A stretch of 64,000 nt of DNA from Streptomyces sp. SCSIO 75703 (GCF_036607905.1 NZ_CP144555.1:2790001-2854000), one strand, 5' to 3'. Shown: positions 38,890-58,268, numbered from the stretch's first letter. Notes: a model not told the origin generated them from the letters alone. Numbers and translations are program-made.

Positions 38890-40002
38890 ATGGATACCGA
38901 AAACCCTAGCGTGCCCCCGCGCGCCTGGTCAGCCGACGACGGCAATCCGACCCGATCGCGTCACCACCGCGGCGGCGTCATCCACGAGAACACCCGTCAC
39001 ACCGCCCGCTTCGTGGTGATCGGCAACCACCTGGTCCAGCACCCGGCGCTGTCGCTGCTGGCGATCGGTCTCGGCTGCCACATCCAGTCGCTGCCCACCG
39101 GCGCCGGTGCCGACATCAAGTCGCTCACCGCCCGCTTCCCGGAGGGCCCGACCCGGATCGCCGCCGCGCTGCGCGAACTGGAGGCCCACGGGTACCTGCG
39201 CCGCGAGCGCGTCCGTACGCCGAGCGGCCGCATCATCACCCGCACCGTCTCCTGCAACCAGCCGGGCCCCCGCCGCGCGCCCGCCGGAGCCGGCCGCGCG
39301 GACCGACCGCCCCGCCCGTCCGCCGCACCCCGGCAGCCCCGCCCGTCCGCGCCCCCGGGACCGTCCCGGCCGCCCCGCCCGACGACCCGCCACCCGGAAC
39401 CCCCGGCATCACCCCGCCCCTGCCCGGGCAGCGGTCCCCACACCAGCGGCACACACGCAGACACCGGCAAGGGCACCGGCACCGGCACCGGCACCGGCAC
39501 CGGCACCGGCCAGGCCACCGCCGTCGCGCCCGCCCCCACGCCCCGCAAGCCCCTCCCCGCCGTGCCGCAGCCCGCGGTGCCCGCCGCCGGCCTCCTCCAG
39601 CAGGCCGCCGGCCTCCTCACCGGCCTGCGCCGCCACGACCCGCGCCTGCTCCTCTCCGCCACCGACACCGCCCACCTGGCCCCCGGCGTCGCCGCCTGGC
39701 TGGAACGGGACGTCACCCCCGGCGCCGTACGCCACGCGCTCACCACCGCCCTGCCGGACGAGCCCTTACGCCGCCCCGCCGCCCTCCTCGCCCACCGCCT
39801 CACCGCCCAGTTGCCACCCCCGCCCCCGTTCCGGGCCCCCGCCACACCCCCACCACCCCGCCACGGCCTGCGCTCCTGCGACCGCTGCGACCGCGCCTTC
39901 CGCGCCCCCGAGTCCGAACCCCACTGCCGCGACTGCCGGTCGGCCACCAGCGGCGAACCCACCGGCACGCCATCTGGCCACTCCCCCGCACGCACCCGCT
40001 GA
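38890..40002 (+). CDS. Winged-helix protein with Pro-rich linker and zinc-ribbon-like C-terminus
   Basis: The protein has 370 residues. Residues 36-125 form a winged-helix domain (HTARFVVIGNHLVQHPALSL, then RIAAALRELEAHGYLRRERV). Residues 126-205 are very Pro/Arg-rich and include an alternating Gly-Thr run from a hexanucleotide repeat. Residues 215-310 are a helical replication- or plasmid-like domain, and the end holds CDRC and CRDC, which could bind zinc. Similar proteins are common in Streptomyces without a defined role; a DNA-binding regulatory role is likely. The ribosome-binding site is weak. Confidence 0.7.
   Translation: MDTENPSVPPRAWSADDGNPTRSRHHRGGVIHENTRHTARFVVIGNHLVQHPALSLLAIGLGCHIQSLPTGAGADIKSLTARFPEGPTRIAAALRELEAHGYLRRERVRTPSGRIITRTVSCNQPGPRRAPAGAGRADRPPRPSAAPRQPRPSAPPGPSRPPRPTTRHPEPPASPRPCPGSGPHTSGTHADTGKGTGTGTGTGTGTGQATAVAPAPTPRKPLPAVPQPAVPAAGLLQQAAGLLTGLRRHDPRLLLSATDTAHLAPGVAAWLERDVTPGAVRHALTTALPDEPLRRPAALLAHRLTAQLPPPPPFRAPATPPPPRHGLRSCDRCDRAFRAPESEPHCRDCRSATSGEPTGTPSGHSPARTR
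39475..39510 (+). repeat. Hexanucleotide microsatellite inside a coding region
   Basis: ACCGGC is repeated six times in a row and encodes alternating Gly and Thr in the linker of the winged-helix protein. Copy-number change would alter linker length in frame. Confidence 0.85.
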
Positions 40003-40089
40003 CCAGCAGAAACACACCGTATGTTCGCGCTCCCCTGCCCCACTCCGCCCGGACGACTACTCTGGCCAATGCACTGCCGGGAGGACTCC

Positions 40090-40437
40090 ATGAGCACGCA
40101 GGCCGACCACGGGCACGAGCTGGTTCCCCGTCCGGAGCAGACGCCGGACGCTCTGCGTGCCGCCCTCGCCGTCGTCGATCCCGGTCGCCTGCCGGAGATG
40201 CAGCGGACCAAGGACGAGGCGTTCGCCCAGGCCGTGGAGTGGCAATCGCTCAGCCCCGTGCGGAGCTGGGTCCTGACCTGGTCGCGCGACATCGAGATCG
40301 CCCGCCGGCCCGACCTCGCCGCCCGCCACGCCCGCGCCACGAGCGACTTGGAGCACGAGGACGCGGACATCGCCCGTGAGGCCCTGCGCGAGCTCAGCGC
40401 CGTCCTGGACGAGGCGATGAAGGCCGTACACGTGTGA
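40090..40437 (+). CDS. Putative antitoxin (DUF6247-like)
   Basis: The 115-residue protein begins MSTQADHGHELVPRPEQTPD after GGGAGG. It is helical and acidic and resembles the actinobacterial DUF6247 proteins. It overlaps the next gene by GTGA, the usual layout of toxin-antitoxin pairs with the antitoxin first. Confidence 0.55.
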   Translation: MSTQADHGHELVPRPEQTPDALRAALAVVDPGRLPEMQRTKDEAFAQAVEWQSLSPVRSWVLTWSRDIEIARRPDLAARHARATSDLEHEDADIAREALRELSAVLDEAMKAVHV

Positions 40438-40691
40438 GCTGGGCCTGGGAGTACGCCTTCGGCGCGGAGGAAACCGCCCGCACCGCCCCGGCCGCCTTCC
40501 TCACCGCGGTGGAACGCAAGGCCGCCGAACTGCTCAGAGCGGCCGAAGCTCGGTACCTGCACGGCCGCGCACACCGCGAGGGCGACCCGAAGGGCGGAGA
40601 CATCACGGTTCCCGGCGGGATGTTCAGGTACCAGATCGTCGTACGGGCTGAGCGCGTCTACATCGTCCAGATCACCTACCTCGACTTCTGA
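40434..40691 (+). CDS. Putative RelE/ParE-type toxin partner
   Basis: The 85-residue basic-to-neutral protein starts at GTG within the previous stop ([20 protein letters not shown]). It ends with strands [20 protein letters not shown], the pattern of the C-terminal sheet of RelE/ParE toxins. Assignment to that fold rests on this pattern and the gene pairing only. Confidence 0.5.
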   Translation: MSWAWEYAFGAEETARTAPAAFLTAVERKAAELLRAAEARYLHGRAHREGDPKGGDITVPGGMFRYQIVVRAERVYIVQITYLDF

Positions 40692-40772
40692 GTCGACAGG
40701 GACGGTGGAGGAATCCGGCCTCCCCACCCCCTGCGCGCAAGGCCCACACGCGAAGCCCCACAAAAACGAAAG

Positions 40773-40800
40773 AACCCGCACGACCAAAGTCGTGCGGGTT
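40773..40800 (-). terminator. Terminator after tuf
   Basis: A perfect 12-bp stem (AACCCGCACGAC and complement) with a 4-base loop is followed on the minus strand by CTTTCGTTTTTG. It ends the str operon and probably also the converging toxin-antitoxin-like pair. Confidence 0.9.
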
Positions 40801-40842
40801 CCTCGTGCCTGTCAGGTCAGGCGATCCTCAGGTGAGCGAGAC

Positions 40843-42036
<1,194 letters not shown>

Positions 42037-42113
42037 TGGGGTCCTCCTGTGGAGTGGTTCTGTACGCCTTACTCATCGGCGCCAGGTGATCTTTGCTGGA
42101 AATCCCGGGCCGC

Positions 42114-42147
42114 GGGGCATTCCACCGGGTTCGCGGTGGAATGCCCC
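42114..42147 (-). promoter_or_regulatory. Hairpin in the fusA-tuf gap
   Basis: A perfect 13-bp stem (GGGGCATTCCACC and complement) with an 8-base loop lies between the fusA stop and the tuf start. There is no T-run, so it is more likely a processing or attenuation site in the tuf leader. In other Streptomyces tuf has its own promoter in this gap; TAGGCT at about 42164-42169 could be a -10. Confidence 0.5.
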
Positions 42148-42190
42148 ATCAGGCTCCGGAGTCAAGCCTAAAGCGTGTGAACGGAGTCCG

Positions 42191-44317
<2,127 letters not shown>

Positions 44318-44356
44318 AAGGCTTCAGTCTTCTCTCGGTTTCGAAGGGGTTTCCGA

Positions 44357-44827
44357 CTACCAGCGGTAGTGCGCGAAGGCCTTGTTGGACTCGGCCATCT
44401 TGTGCGTGTCCTCGCGCTTCTTCACAGCGGCACCGAGGCCGTTGGAGGCGTCGAGGAGCTCGTTGAGCAGACGCTCGGTCATCGTCTTCTCGCGGCGGGC
44501 GCGGGAGTAACCGACGAGCCAGCGCAGCGCCAGGGTGTTGGCACGACCGGGCTTGACCTCGATCGGCACCTGGTACGTGGCGCCACCGACGCGGCGGGAC
44601 TTGACCTCGAGCGTCGGCTTGATGTTCTCGAGAGCGCGCTTCAGCGTGATGACCGGGTCGTTGCCGGTCTTCTCGCGCAGGCCCTCCATGGCGCCGTAGA
44701 CGATGCGCTCGGCGGTGGAGCGCTTGCCGTTCAGCAGCACCTTGTTGATCAGGGAGGTCACCAGAGGAGAACCGTAGACCGGGTCGATGATGACCGGGCG
44801 CTTCGGGGCGGGGCCCTTACGAGGCAT
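44357..44827 (-). CDS. rpsG: 30S ribosomal protein S7
   Basis: S7 (uS7) nucleates the 30S head. The 156-residue protein begins [20 protein letters not shown] and contains [20 protein letters not shown]. It starts 2 bases after rpsL. Confidence 0.98.
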   Translation of the reverse strand: MPRKGPAPKRPVIIDPVYGSPLVTSLINKVLLNGKRSTAERIVYGAMEGLREKTGNDPVITLKRALENIKPTLEVKSRRVGGATYQVPIEVKPGRANTLALRWLVGYSRARREKTMTERLLNELLDASNGLGAAVKKREDTHKMAESNKAFAHYRW

Positions 44828-44829
44828 TC

Positions 44830-45201
44830 TTACTTCTCCTTCTTGGCGCCGTAACGGCTGCGGGCCTGCTTGCGGTTCTTGACACCCTGGGTGTCGAGGG
44901 AGCCACGGATGATCTTGTAACGAACACCCGGCAGGTCCTTCACACGGCCGCCGCGCACGAGCACGATCGAGTGCTCCTGCAGGTTGTGTCCCTCACCCGG
45001 AATGTAAGCGGTGACCTCGATACCGCTGGTCAGACGCACACGCGCGACCTTACGCAGGGCCGAGTTCGGCTTCTTCGGGGTGGTCGTGAAGACACGCGTG
45101 CAGACGCCGCGACGCTGGGGCGAACCCTCGAGCGCGGGCGTCTTGTTCTTGTCGACCTTGTCCTGCCGGCCCTTCCGGACCAGCTGCTGGATCGTAGGCA
45201 C
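44830..45201 (-). CDS. rpsL: 30S ribosomal protein S12
   Basis: S12 (uS12) is in the decoding centre and sets accuracy and streptomycin response. The 123-residue protein starts at a GTG ([15 protein letters not shown]) after GGAGAAGTA. Lys43 and Lys88, the positions changed in streptomycin-resistant strains, are both the wild-type Lys. It is the first gene of the str operon. Confidence 0.97.
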   Translation of the reverse strand: MPTIQQLVRKGRQDKVDKNKTPALEGSPQRRGVCTRVFTTTPKKPNSALRKVARVRLTSGIEVTAYIPGEGHNLQEHSIVLVRGGRVKDLPGVRYKIIRGSLDTQGVKNRKQARSRYGAKKEK

Positions 45202-45251
45202 TACTTCTCCGGTTTCTGTGTGCCGATGGGTACAGCTAACCTGGAACGTCA

Positions 45252-45276
45252 CCGACCCACGCGGTCGGGTGTGTCG
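45252..45276 (-). promoter_or_regulatory. Leader element shared with rpsJ (rpsL copy)
   Basis: It matches 26926-26950 at 24 of 25 positions, with the same CCGACC/GGTCGG hairpin. It is 50 bases before the rpsL start, in the leader of a second large r-protein operon. Confidence 0.7.
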
Positions 45277-45397
45277 AATCACGCGGACTCCCGCCGCACG
45301 GCGAAAAGAATGCGCAGATCACGGTGGCCGGTCACAGCTCTCGGTGCGGTTGAAAGGCACACACCTGAGCCAGGGCACACCCCAGGCACAAGGTCTG

Positions 45398-45426
45398 AGC
45401 GTACCTATAGCATTCGCTGCGGTCAA
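45398..45426 (-). promoter_or_regulatory. str operon promoter
   Basis: On the minus strand TTGACC (45426-45421), 17 bases, then TACGCT (45403-45398). It is the best vegetative-type promoter in the window, set in a locally A+T-rich stretch. Confidence 0.8.
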
Positions 45427-45514
45427 AACAAATGGGCCGCACCCGGAGCGCCGACCGCCTCCTCCCGGCTCCTCCCGGTTCCCCCCGTTCCGTCCTGGCA
45501 CGACGCGGCCCTTC

Positions 45515-46513
45515 TCAGGTCCGGGGAGCGGGCAGGCGGGGCCTGTCCGCCGGTGTCCCCGCCTCCGGCGCCGCTGTGTCGTCGCGCACGAAGTAGGTCG
45601 GCCGGTTCTGGACGGCCGTGTAGATCCGGCCGACGTACTCGCCGAGCAGCCCGACGCAGACCAACTGGACCGCCCCGATGAACACCAGCCCGGTGAAGAG
45701 CGAGGTCCACCCCGGCACCGTCCGGCCCAGCGCGAACGCGGTGAGCGTGTAGACCAGCAGCCCCAGGCAGACCAGGAAGGCGCCGGCGCCGAGCCAGGTG
45801 GCCAGCCGCAGCGGGGCCGCGGAGAAGCCGGTGACGCTGTCCACCGCGAGCCGGATCATGCGGCCCAGCGGGTACTTCGTGCGGCCGGCCGTACGCGGGG
45901 CGCGCTCGTAGGTGACCCGCCCGCTGGGGAAGCCGAGCCAGGGCACCAGCAGCCGGTAGACCCGCTGCTGGTCGGGCAGGGCCTTGAGGGCGTCCACCGC
46001 GGCCCGGCTGAGCAGCCGGAAGTCGCCGGCCTGCGCGGGGACGGAGGGCCCGGCCAGCCGGCGCATGAGCCGGTAGTAGACCCCCGCCGTCCAGCGCTTG
46101 AAGCCGGTGTCGCTGCTGCGGTCGGCACGCACGCCGTAGACGATGTCCAGGTTCTCGGCGCGGGCCAGCGCCAGCATCTCCGGGATCTTCTCCGGCGGGT
46201 CCTGGAGGTCGGCGTCGAGGCTGACCACGTGGGCGCCCACCGAGCGGTCCAGCCCCGCGGTGAGGGCGGCCTGGTGGCCGGAATTGCGCCGCAGGGAGAT
46301 GATCCGCAGCTCGGGCCAGCCCAGCCGGAAGGCGGCGAGCAACTCGCCCGTGCGGTCGCCGCTGCCGTCGTCGACCGCGATGACCTCGTGGGCGACGCCG
46401 AGGCCGTCGAGGACCGGCCGCACCCGGCTGACCAGCGCGGGCAGGGCCTCCTCCTCGTTGTACATGGGGATCACGACCGACAGCGCGATCGGCTCGTCCC
46501 GTTCCTCGGGCAC
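45515..46513 (-). CDS. Family 2 glycosyltransferase (polyprenyl-phosphate sugar transferase-like)
   Basis: The 332-residue protein starts at a GTG after GGAGGGG. It has the GT2 nucleotide-sugar motifs DDG at 48-50 and DADLQDP at 100-106, like DPM1 and ArnC-type enzymes. Two transmembrane helices near the C-terminus (LGAGAFLVCLGLLVYTLTAF and LFTGLVFIGAVQLVCVGLLG) hold it in the membrane. It probably puts a sugar on polyprenyl phosphate. It is divergent from a PIG-V-like mannosyltransferase, which may use its product. Confidence 0.85.
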   Translation of the reverse strand: MPEERDEPIALSVVIPMYNEEEALPALVSRVRPVLDGLGVAHEVIAVDDGSGDRTGELLAAFRLGWPELRIISLRRNSGHQAALTAGLDRSVGAHVVSLDADLQDPPEKIPEMLALARAENLDIVYGVRADRSSDTGFKRWTAGVYYRLMRRLAGPSVPAQAGDFRLLSRAAVDALKALPDQQRVYRLLVPWLGFPSGRVTYERAPRTAGRTKYPLGRMIRLAVDSVTGFSAAPLRLATWLGAGAFLVCLGLLVYTLTAFALGRTVPGWTSLFTGLVFIGAVQLVCVGLLGEYVGRIYTAVQNRPTYFVRDDTAAPEAGTPADRPRLPAPRT

Positions 46514-46612
46514 CGCCCCTCCCCTCCCCCGACGCGGCGCACAGGTGTGCGACTCTTGTGCGATCTTATGGCAGCAAGGGAGGCCCGTGGACGGGCCAGG
46601 GGGGACGACGGC

Positions 46613-47941
46613 ATGGAATCGGCTGCCGACGACACGGTGACCGGCGCGCCGGGAGGCGCGCACGACGAGGACACCGGCGCGCACGCCGGACCCGCCACGA
46701 ACCGGCGCACGCCGTGGCCCGCGCGGCTCACCGCCCGGCTCCGGCAGCTCCCCCTGCCGCCGGCCGCCCGCCCCCTCCTCGCGCCGCTCGCCCTCTACGG
46801 CGTCCTCAAACTGACCGGCCTCGCGGTCTTCGCCGCCCTGCTGGAGTACGCCGGGGACTACCACGGCAAGAACCCGCGCTTCGGCGGCGGCGCCCACTGG
46901 TGGGACGTCCTGGCCACCTGGGACGGCTGGTGGTACCTCCAGGTCGCCGAGCACGGCTACCAGCCCGCGCTGGTACGGCTGGAGACGGAGGGCCTGTTCA
47001 CCGTCCGGCAGAACTCGGTCGCCTTCTTCCCGCTCTACCCGTCGCTGATCCGCACGGTCTCCGAGGCGACCGGCCTGGGCCTCTACGGCTCCGGCATCCT
47101 CGTCTCCGTCCTGTGCTCCTTCGTCGCCGCCGCCGGCATCTACAGCGTGGTCAGGCTGGTCGCCGGCGTCCGCGCGGGCACCCTCGCCGCGGGGCTGTGG
47201 GCGGTGGCGCCCGGCGCCGGCGTCGAGTGGGCCGTCTACTCCGAGTCCCTCTTCGTCGCCATCGCGGCCTGGGCCTGCTACGCCGTGATGACCCGCCGCT
47301 GGGTGACGGCCGGGCTGCTCGCCTTCCTCGCCGGGCTCAACCGGCCCACCTCCGCCGTCCTCATCGGCGCCGTGGGCCTGGCCGCCCTGGTCACCCTCGC
47401 CCGCCCGGCGAGCAGACGCGAACACGGGGTGCGCGGGCCGGTCTACGCCATGCTCGTCGCCCCCCTGGGGCTCCTCTCCTACGTCGCCTGGGTCGGCTGG
47501 TCCACCGGTGAGGCGACGGCGTACTTCACGCTCCAGCGCGAGGGCTGGGCCCACTTCTTCGACTACGGCGCCTACACCCTGGACGTCCTGCGGAACCTGG
47601 CCGTCGGCCGGCACGACTACGTCTTCGCCTTCTCCGTACCCGACCTGCTCTCCCTGCAACTGGTGCTGGCGCTGCCCTTCCTCGTCGCCCTGATGCTGCG
47701 CAAGCGGCCCCCGCTGGTGCTGGTCGCCTACACCCTGGCCACCCTCGTCACCGTGCTCGGCACCCAGCAGATGTTCGGCAACACCATGCGCTACCTGCTG
47801 CCGGCCTTCCCCCTGCTCATCGCCCCCGCCGCGGCCCTCGCCCGGCTCCGGCCGCTCGTCCTCACGGTCTTCTTCACCACCGCGGCCCTCGCCTCCGGCT
47901 GGTACGCCCACTACGTCCTCTTCGAACTGGGCGTGCCCTGA
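46613..47941 (+). CDS. PIG-V-like integral membrane mannosyltransferase
   Basis: The 442-residue protein has about 60 disordered acidic N-terminal residues, then about ten transmembrane helices. The lumenal loop HWWDVLATWDGWWYLQVAEH resembles the PIG-V (GPI mannosyltransferase II) family. The later FPLYPSLIRTVSEATGLG fits the same family. Such bacterial proteins use polyprenyl-phosphate sugars outside the membrane. The ATG follows GGGGGGAC; an ATG 15 codons upstream lacks a site. Confidence 0.8.
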   Translation: MESAADDTVTGAPGGAHDEDTGAHAGPATNRRTPWPARLTARLRQLPLPPAARPLLAPLALYGVLKLTGLAVFAALLEYAGDYHGKNPRFGGGAHWWDVLATWDGWWYLQVAEHGYQPALVRLETEGLFTVRQNSVAFFPLYPSLIRTVSEATGLGLYGSGILVSVLCSFVAAAGIYSVVRLVAGVRAGTLAAGLWAVAPGAGVEWAVYSESLFVAIAAWACYAVMTRRWVTAGLLAFLAGLNRPTSAVLIGAVGLAALVTLARPASRREHGVRGPVYAMLVAPLGLLSYVAWVGWSTGEATAYFTLQREGWAHFFDYGAYTLDVLRNLAVGRHDYVFAFSVPDLLSLQLVLALPFLVALMLRKRPPLVLVAYTLATLVTVLGTQQMFGNTMRYLLPAFPLLIAPAAALARLRPLVLTVFFTTAALASGWYAHYVLFELGVP

Positions 47942-47956
47942 CGGACCCCGCGCACG

Positions 47957-47995
47957 CCGGAGGGCGGCCACCCCCACGGGGTGACCGCCCTCCGG
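47957..47995. terminator. Bidirectional terminator between the mannosyltransferase and rpoC
   Basis: A nearly perfect long dyad (CCGGAGGGCGG ... CCGCCCTCCGG with inner ACCCC/GGGGT) lies between two convergent genes, 15 bases from one stop and 13 from the other. It should terminate both. Confidence 0.7.
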
Positions 47996-48008
47996 TCATG
48001 CTGCTCGC

Positions 48009-51908
<3,900 letters not shown>

Positions 51909-52003
51909 TATGCGTCAATCCCTCTCAGGGTTGTGAGTCATGGGGTCTGAAACGGGGGTCCTGGGGCCGGCGGCCTTCGGCGCGAAGGCCGCCGGAACTC
52001 CCG

Positions 52004-55489
<3,486 letters not shown>

Positions 55490-55672
55490 GAGGGGGTCCT
55501 TCCGAGGGCTCGGACTCACTACGCGCGTACCGGCCCCTCTTCCGTGCACGGAGACAGGGGGTGTCTGATGTGGCGGAAAGGCCAGGTCAGACATGCTCTG
55601 ATCGTCAGTGCTCGGGCGAGGGCGGACCCCTGGTGACGGGCAGGGGGCAGCTAACAGGCAGCGCAAAGGGTC

Positions 55673-55701
55673 AGTGTAGCCACTTGGCTCACTGATGTCC
55701 A
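55673..55701 (-). promoter_or_regulatory. rpoB promoter
   Basis: On the minus strand TGGACA (55701-55696), 17 bases, then TACACT (55678-55673). Both boxes and spacing fit a vegetative promoter, so rpoBC can be made independently of rplJL. Confidence 0.75.
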
Positions 55702-55992
55702 GTGCTGGTTTCCCGGACCGTCTTGGCTCCTCGTTGTTCTCACCACCTGCGGGAGGTCAATCCCTCAACGCACCGTGATACTGCCCTCTTCGTCGTCGAT
55801 CCATGCCTCGGATCCGGACCTTGTGACGACGCGTCCTGAGAATCGCGCGCCGCGTGCGGTTCGTCAAGGCCCCCCTTGCCGAAACCCGGTGCCGCCGGGG
55901 GTGCCTCGTGGCCCCCGGAGACGGCACGACGAAGATCACCATACTCCCCGTCGCCGCCCACGCAAGGCAGCCGCCGCCGGGCCCCGTACACA

Positions 55993-56030
55993 CCGAAGAG
56001 CGACCACCCGATTGGATGATCGCTCTTCGG
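55993..56030 (-). terminator. Attenuator-like hairpin between rplL and rpoB
   Basis: A perfect 11-bp stem (CCGAAGAGCGA and complement) with a 16-base loop lies 39 bases after the rplL stop. It has only a weak T-rich tail, which suggests partial termination and fits higher expression of rplJL than of rpoBC. Confidence 0.6.
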
Positions 56031-56068
56031 TGCTGAGGCGTTACAGGTCCACGAGGACCCGTGAGGTC

Positions 56069-56452
56069 TTACTTGACCTCGACCGAGGCGCCGGCGCCCT
56101 TGAGGGCCTCGGCGGCCTTGTCGGCCTGCTCCTTGTTGACCTTCTCGAGGACCGGCTTCGGGGTGCCGTCGACGAGGTCCTTGGCCTCCTTCAGACCCAG
56201 GGAGGTCAGCTCGCGCACGACCTTGATGACCTGGATCTTCTTCTCGCCGGCGCCGGTGAGGACGACGTCGAACTCGTCCTTCTCCTCGGCCTGCTCGACC
56301 GGGGCGGCCGGACCGGCGGGGCCGGCCACGGCGACCGCGGCGGCGGCGGTGACGTCGAACTTCTCCTCGAACGCCTTCACGAACTCGGAGAGCTCGATGA
56401 GGGTCATCTCCTCGAACTGCGCGAGCAGGTCTTCCTGGCTGAGCTTCGCCAT
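56069..56452 (-). CDS. rplL: 50S ribosomal protein L7/L12
   Basis: L7/L12 (bL12) forms the stalk dimers that recruit GTPase factors. The 127-residue protein has the dimerisation helix ([20 protein letters not shown]), an Ala/Pro hinge (37-54) and the C-terminal domain ([20 protein letters not shown]). It is 138 bases after rplJ. Confidence 0.98.
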   Translation of the reverse strand: MAKLSQEDLLAQFEEMTLIELSEFVKAFEEKFDVTAAAAVAVAGPAGPAAPVEQAEEKDEFDVVLTGAGEKKIQVIKVVRELTSLGLKEAKDLVDGTPKPVLEKVNKEQADKAAEALKGAGASVEVK

Positions 56453-56590
56453 GGTGGCGGTCCTTCCACTAAAACGGCAGATGCCGGATGTACGGGGTGA
56501 GGCGGGCGTGTGCCTTACGGCATTGCTGCGTAGACGTCGGGCCCGCTATGGCCCTTGCCTCAGGCGGCGAGGGCCGGAAAGCGAGCCGAG

Positions 56591-57121
56591 TTACTCGGCA
56601 CCGCCCTGCTCGTCCTGCTTGGCACGGAGCGCGTCCACGGTGCGGACGAGCTTCGAGGGAAGCGCCTGGAAGAGCTGCGCAGTCTGGGACTGCTTGCCCT
56701 TGAAGGCACCCGCCAGCTTGGAGAGCAGAACCTCACGGGACTCGAGGTCCGCGAGCTTCTTGATCTCGTCGGCCGAGAGCGGCTTGCCCTCCAGGACACC
56801 GCCCTTGATGACGAGATTCGGGTTGTCCTTGGCGAAGTCGCGCAGACCCTTCGCCGACTCCACCGGGTCACCGGTGATGAAGGCGACCGCCGTCGGACCA
56901 GTGAACTGGTCGTCCAGCGTCGTGATCCCGGCCTCGTTGGCCGCAATCTTGGTCAGCGTGTTCTTCACCACGGCGTACTGGGCGTTCTCACCGAGCGACC
57001 GGCGCAGCGTCTTGAGCTGCGCCACGGTGAGACCGCGGTACTCGGTCAGCACGGCGGCGTTGGAGCTGCGGAACTTGTCCGTCAGCTCGGCAACCGCGGC
57101 AGCCTTGTCGGGCCTCGCCAT
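56591..57121 (-). CDS. rplJ: 50S ribosomal protein L10
   Basis: L10 (uL10) anchors L7/L12 and, in many bacteria, represses its own operon by binding the leader. The 176-residue protein begins [20 protein letters not shown] after GGAAGGAGG. An upstream in-frame Met lies in the leader and is not family-like. The leader has a terminator-like hairpin 68-95 bases before the start. Confidence 0.97.
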   Translation of the reverse strand: MARPDKAAAVAELTDKFRSSNAAVLTEYRGLTVAQLKTLRRSLGENAQYAVVKNTLTKIAANEAGITTLDDQFTGPTAVAFITGDPVESAKGLRDFAKDNPNLVIKGGVLEGKPLSADEIKKLADLESREVLLSKLAGAFKGKQSQTAQLFQALPSKLVRTVDALRAKQDEQGGAE

Positions 57122-57188
57122 AGAGCCTCGGCCTCCTTCCGGGTGATTCGGACCGCGCGGACCCCGAAGGAGGACTGGAGAAAACGAA

Positions 57189-57216
57189 ACGCCCCGGGCG
57201 CAGGCGCACGGGGCGT
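57189..57216 (-). terminator. Attenuator hairpin in the rplJ leader
   Basis: ACGCCCCG/CGGGGCGT with inner GCGC pairing, followed on the minus strand by TTCGTTTTCT, is shaped like an intrinsic terminator. It lies between the rplJ promoter and the start codon, where L10 leaders are found. Confidence 0.65.
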
Positions 57217-57359
57217 GGCTCGACCGGGACGTACGACGGTACGGCCGGGAGCTCATCCTCTGTCACCTACGCGGGTCGTCCGCAGTTCAGCGGTTCCTTC
57301 GGCCACCGTGTCCTCTTGCGAACACACGGCGACGACCAGCGGTCTTTGGCTTCTCAGGG

Positions 57360-57389
57360 AGCGTACGGGAACGGGCCGGTCCCAGGCAA
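57360..57389 (-). promoter_or_regulatory. rplJ promoter
   Basis: On the minus strand TTGCCT (57389-57384), 18 bases, then TACGCT (57365-57360), the same -10 as the str operon promoter. A CGGGAACGG/CCGTTCCCG dyad (57366-57400) overlaps it. The leader to rplJ would be about 230 bases. Confidence 0.6.
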
Positions 57390-57419
57390 ATCCGTTCCCG
57401 TGGCCGCCCGGCCGGGGGC

Positions 57420-58268
57420 TCAGCCCTCGCCCATCTCCTCCATCATCTCGGCCAGGTCCATGGTCTCGCCGGCCGGCGGAGCCGCGATCTCCACGGGCTC
57501 GTTGTACGAGAGGAAGGTGATGGTCATGTCCAGCTCGCCCTTGGTGGCGTCGCCGCGCATGCGGAACTGCTTGGTGCGGTCCTTCTCGTCGATCCACATG
57601 TCCATGGTGAGCTTGTCGATGCCGAGGTCCTTGTACTCCTCCAGGCTCTTGCGGCGCTCCTCCTCGCCCGCCCCCTCGTCCTTGAGGGACTTCTCCAGCT
57701 CGGCGAGGGTGACCGTGCCCTCGTAGTGGGTGGTCTTCACGCCGTCGACGGTCTCGGTGCCGACCTCGCGCACGTCCTTGGCGCCGGTGAGGAAGGTGGA
57801 CTCGGCGGCCGGGTTCTTGTCGGCCTGCGAGGAGCCGCCCAGCTCGTTCAGTTCGCCGTCGGCGCCCAGCGCCTCCAGGTCGAACTTGATCCAGCTCTTG
57901 CCGTCCAGCTCCTTGGCGGCCTCGGCGCCGCCGATGTACATGGCCCCGTCCAGCAGGCGGATCTCGACGGTCGCGTCGGGGTCCTCGTCGGGCGCCTTCA
58001 CCTTCATGTCCATCGCGGGCTCGGGCTTGAGCCGCATCCTGGCCTCGCCCTCCAGGCGGCCCTCCTCGGGCGTGCGGCCGGTCATGCGGTAGTGCAGCGA
58101 GGTGATGTCCTCGGAGTTCTTGGCCGCCTTGGCGACCGCGGCGGCCGGCGACATGGCCGGCGTCTCCTCCGCCTTCTTCTCCTGGCCGCAGCCCACCGCA
58201 CCCCCGGCGAGCAACAGCGCGGCGAGACCGGTGGCGACGGGCACACGCATCCGCACGGACGTCTTCAT
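57420..58268 (-). CDS. LppX/LprG-like lipoprotein, copy 1
   Basis: The 282-residue protein has a signal peptide with lipobox AVGC at Cys27. The mature domain is acidic with alternating strands, and [20 protein letters not shown] and [17 protein letters not shown] resemble LppX_LprAFG-like lipid-carrier lipoproteins. It has a close relative next door (58387-59202). It is wedged between rplJ and rplA, where many other bacteria have nothing. Confidence 0.8.
   Translation of the reverse strand: MKTSVRMRVPVATGLAALLLAGGAVGCGQEKKAEETPAMSPAAAVAKAAKNSEDITSLHYRMTGRTPEEGRLEGEARMRLKPEPAMDMKVKAPDEDPDATVEIRLLDGAMYIGGAEAAKELDGKSWIKFDLEALGADGELNELGGSSQADKNPAAESTFLTGAKDVREVGTETVDGVKTTHYEGTVTLAELEKSLKDEGAGEEERRKSLEEYKDLGIDKLTMDMWIDEKDRTKQFRMRGDATKGELDMTITFLSYNEPVEIAAPPAGETMDLAEMMEEMGEG

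Larger units (their letters stand above)
45202..45514. other. Leader and promoter region of the str operon
   Basis: 313 bases between rpsL and the glycosyltransferase gene. It contains the str promoter at 45398-45426, a leader of about 190 bases, and the 25-base element also found before rpsJ. Confidence 0.75.
55490..56068. other. rplL-rpoB intergenic region and rpoB leader
   Basis: 579 bases without a gene. From the rplL side it holds an attenuator-like hairpin, a C-rich stretch with no supported gene, then the rpoB promoter and a leader of about 175 bases. Confidence 0.7.

Noticed and set aside
39475..39510. Possible CRISPR-like repeat
   Set aside because: The units are 6 bases with no spacers and encode an in-frame Gly-Thr linker.
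44830..45201. Streptomycin-resistance changes in S12
   Set aside because: Lys43 and Lys88 are wild type.
46514..47977. Long N-terminal extension of the family 2 glycosyltransferase frame
   Set aside because: The extension is antisense to the mannosyltransferase gene and has no domain; the GTG at 46513 has a strong ribosome-binding site and the family begins there.
55490..55666. Upstream extension of the rpoB frame
   Set aside because: It lies in the leader downstream of the promoter and has no similarity to RpoB; TTG at 55489 has GGAAGGA in front of it.
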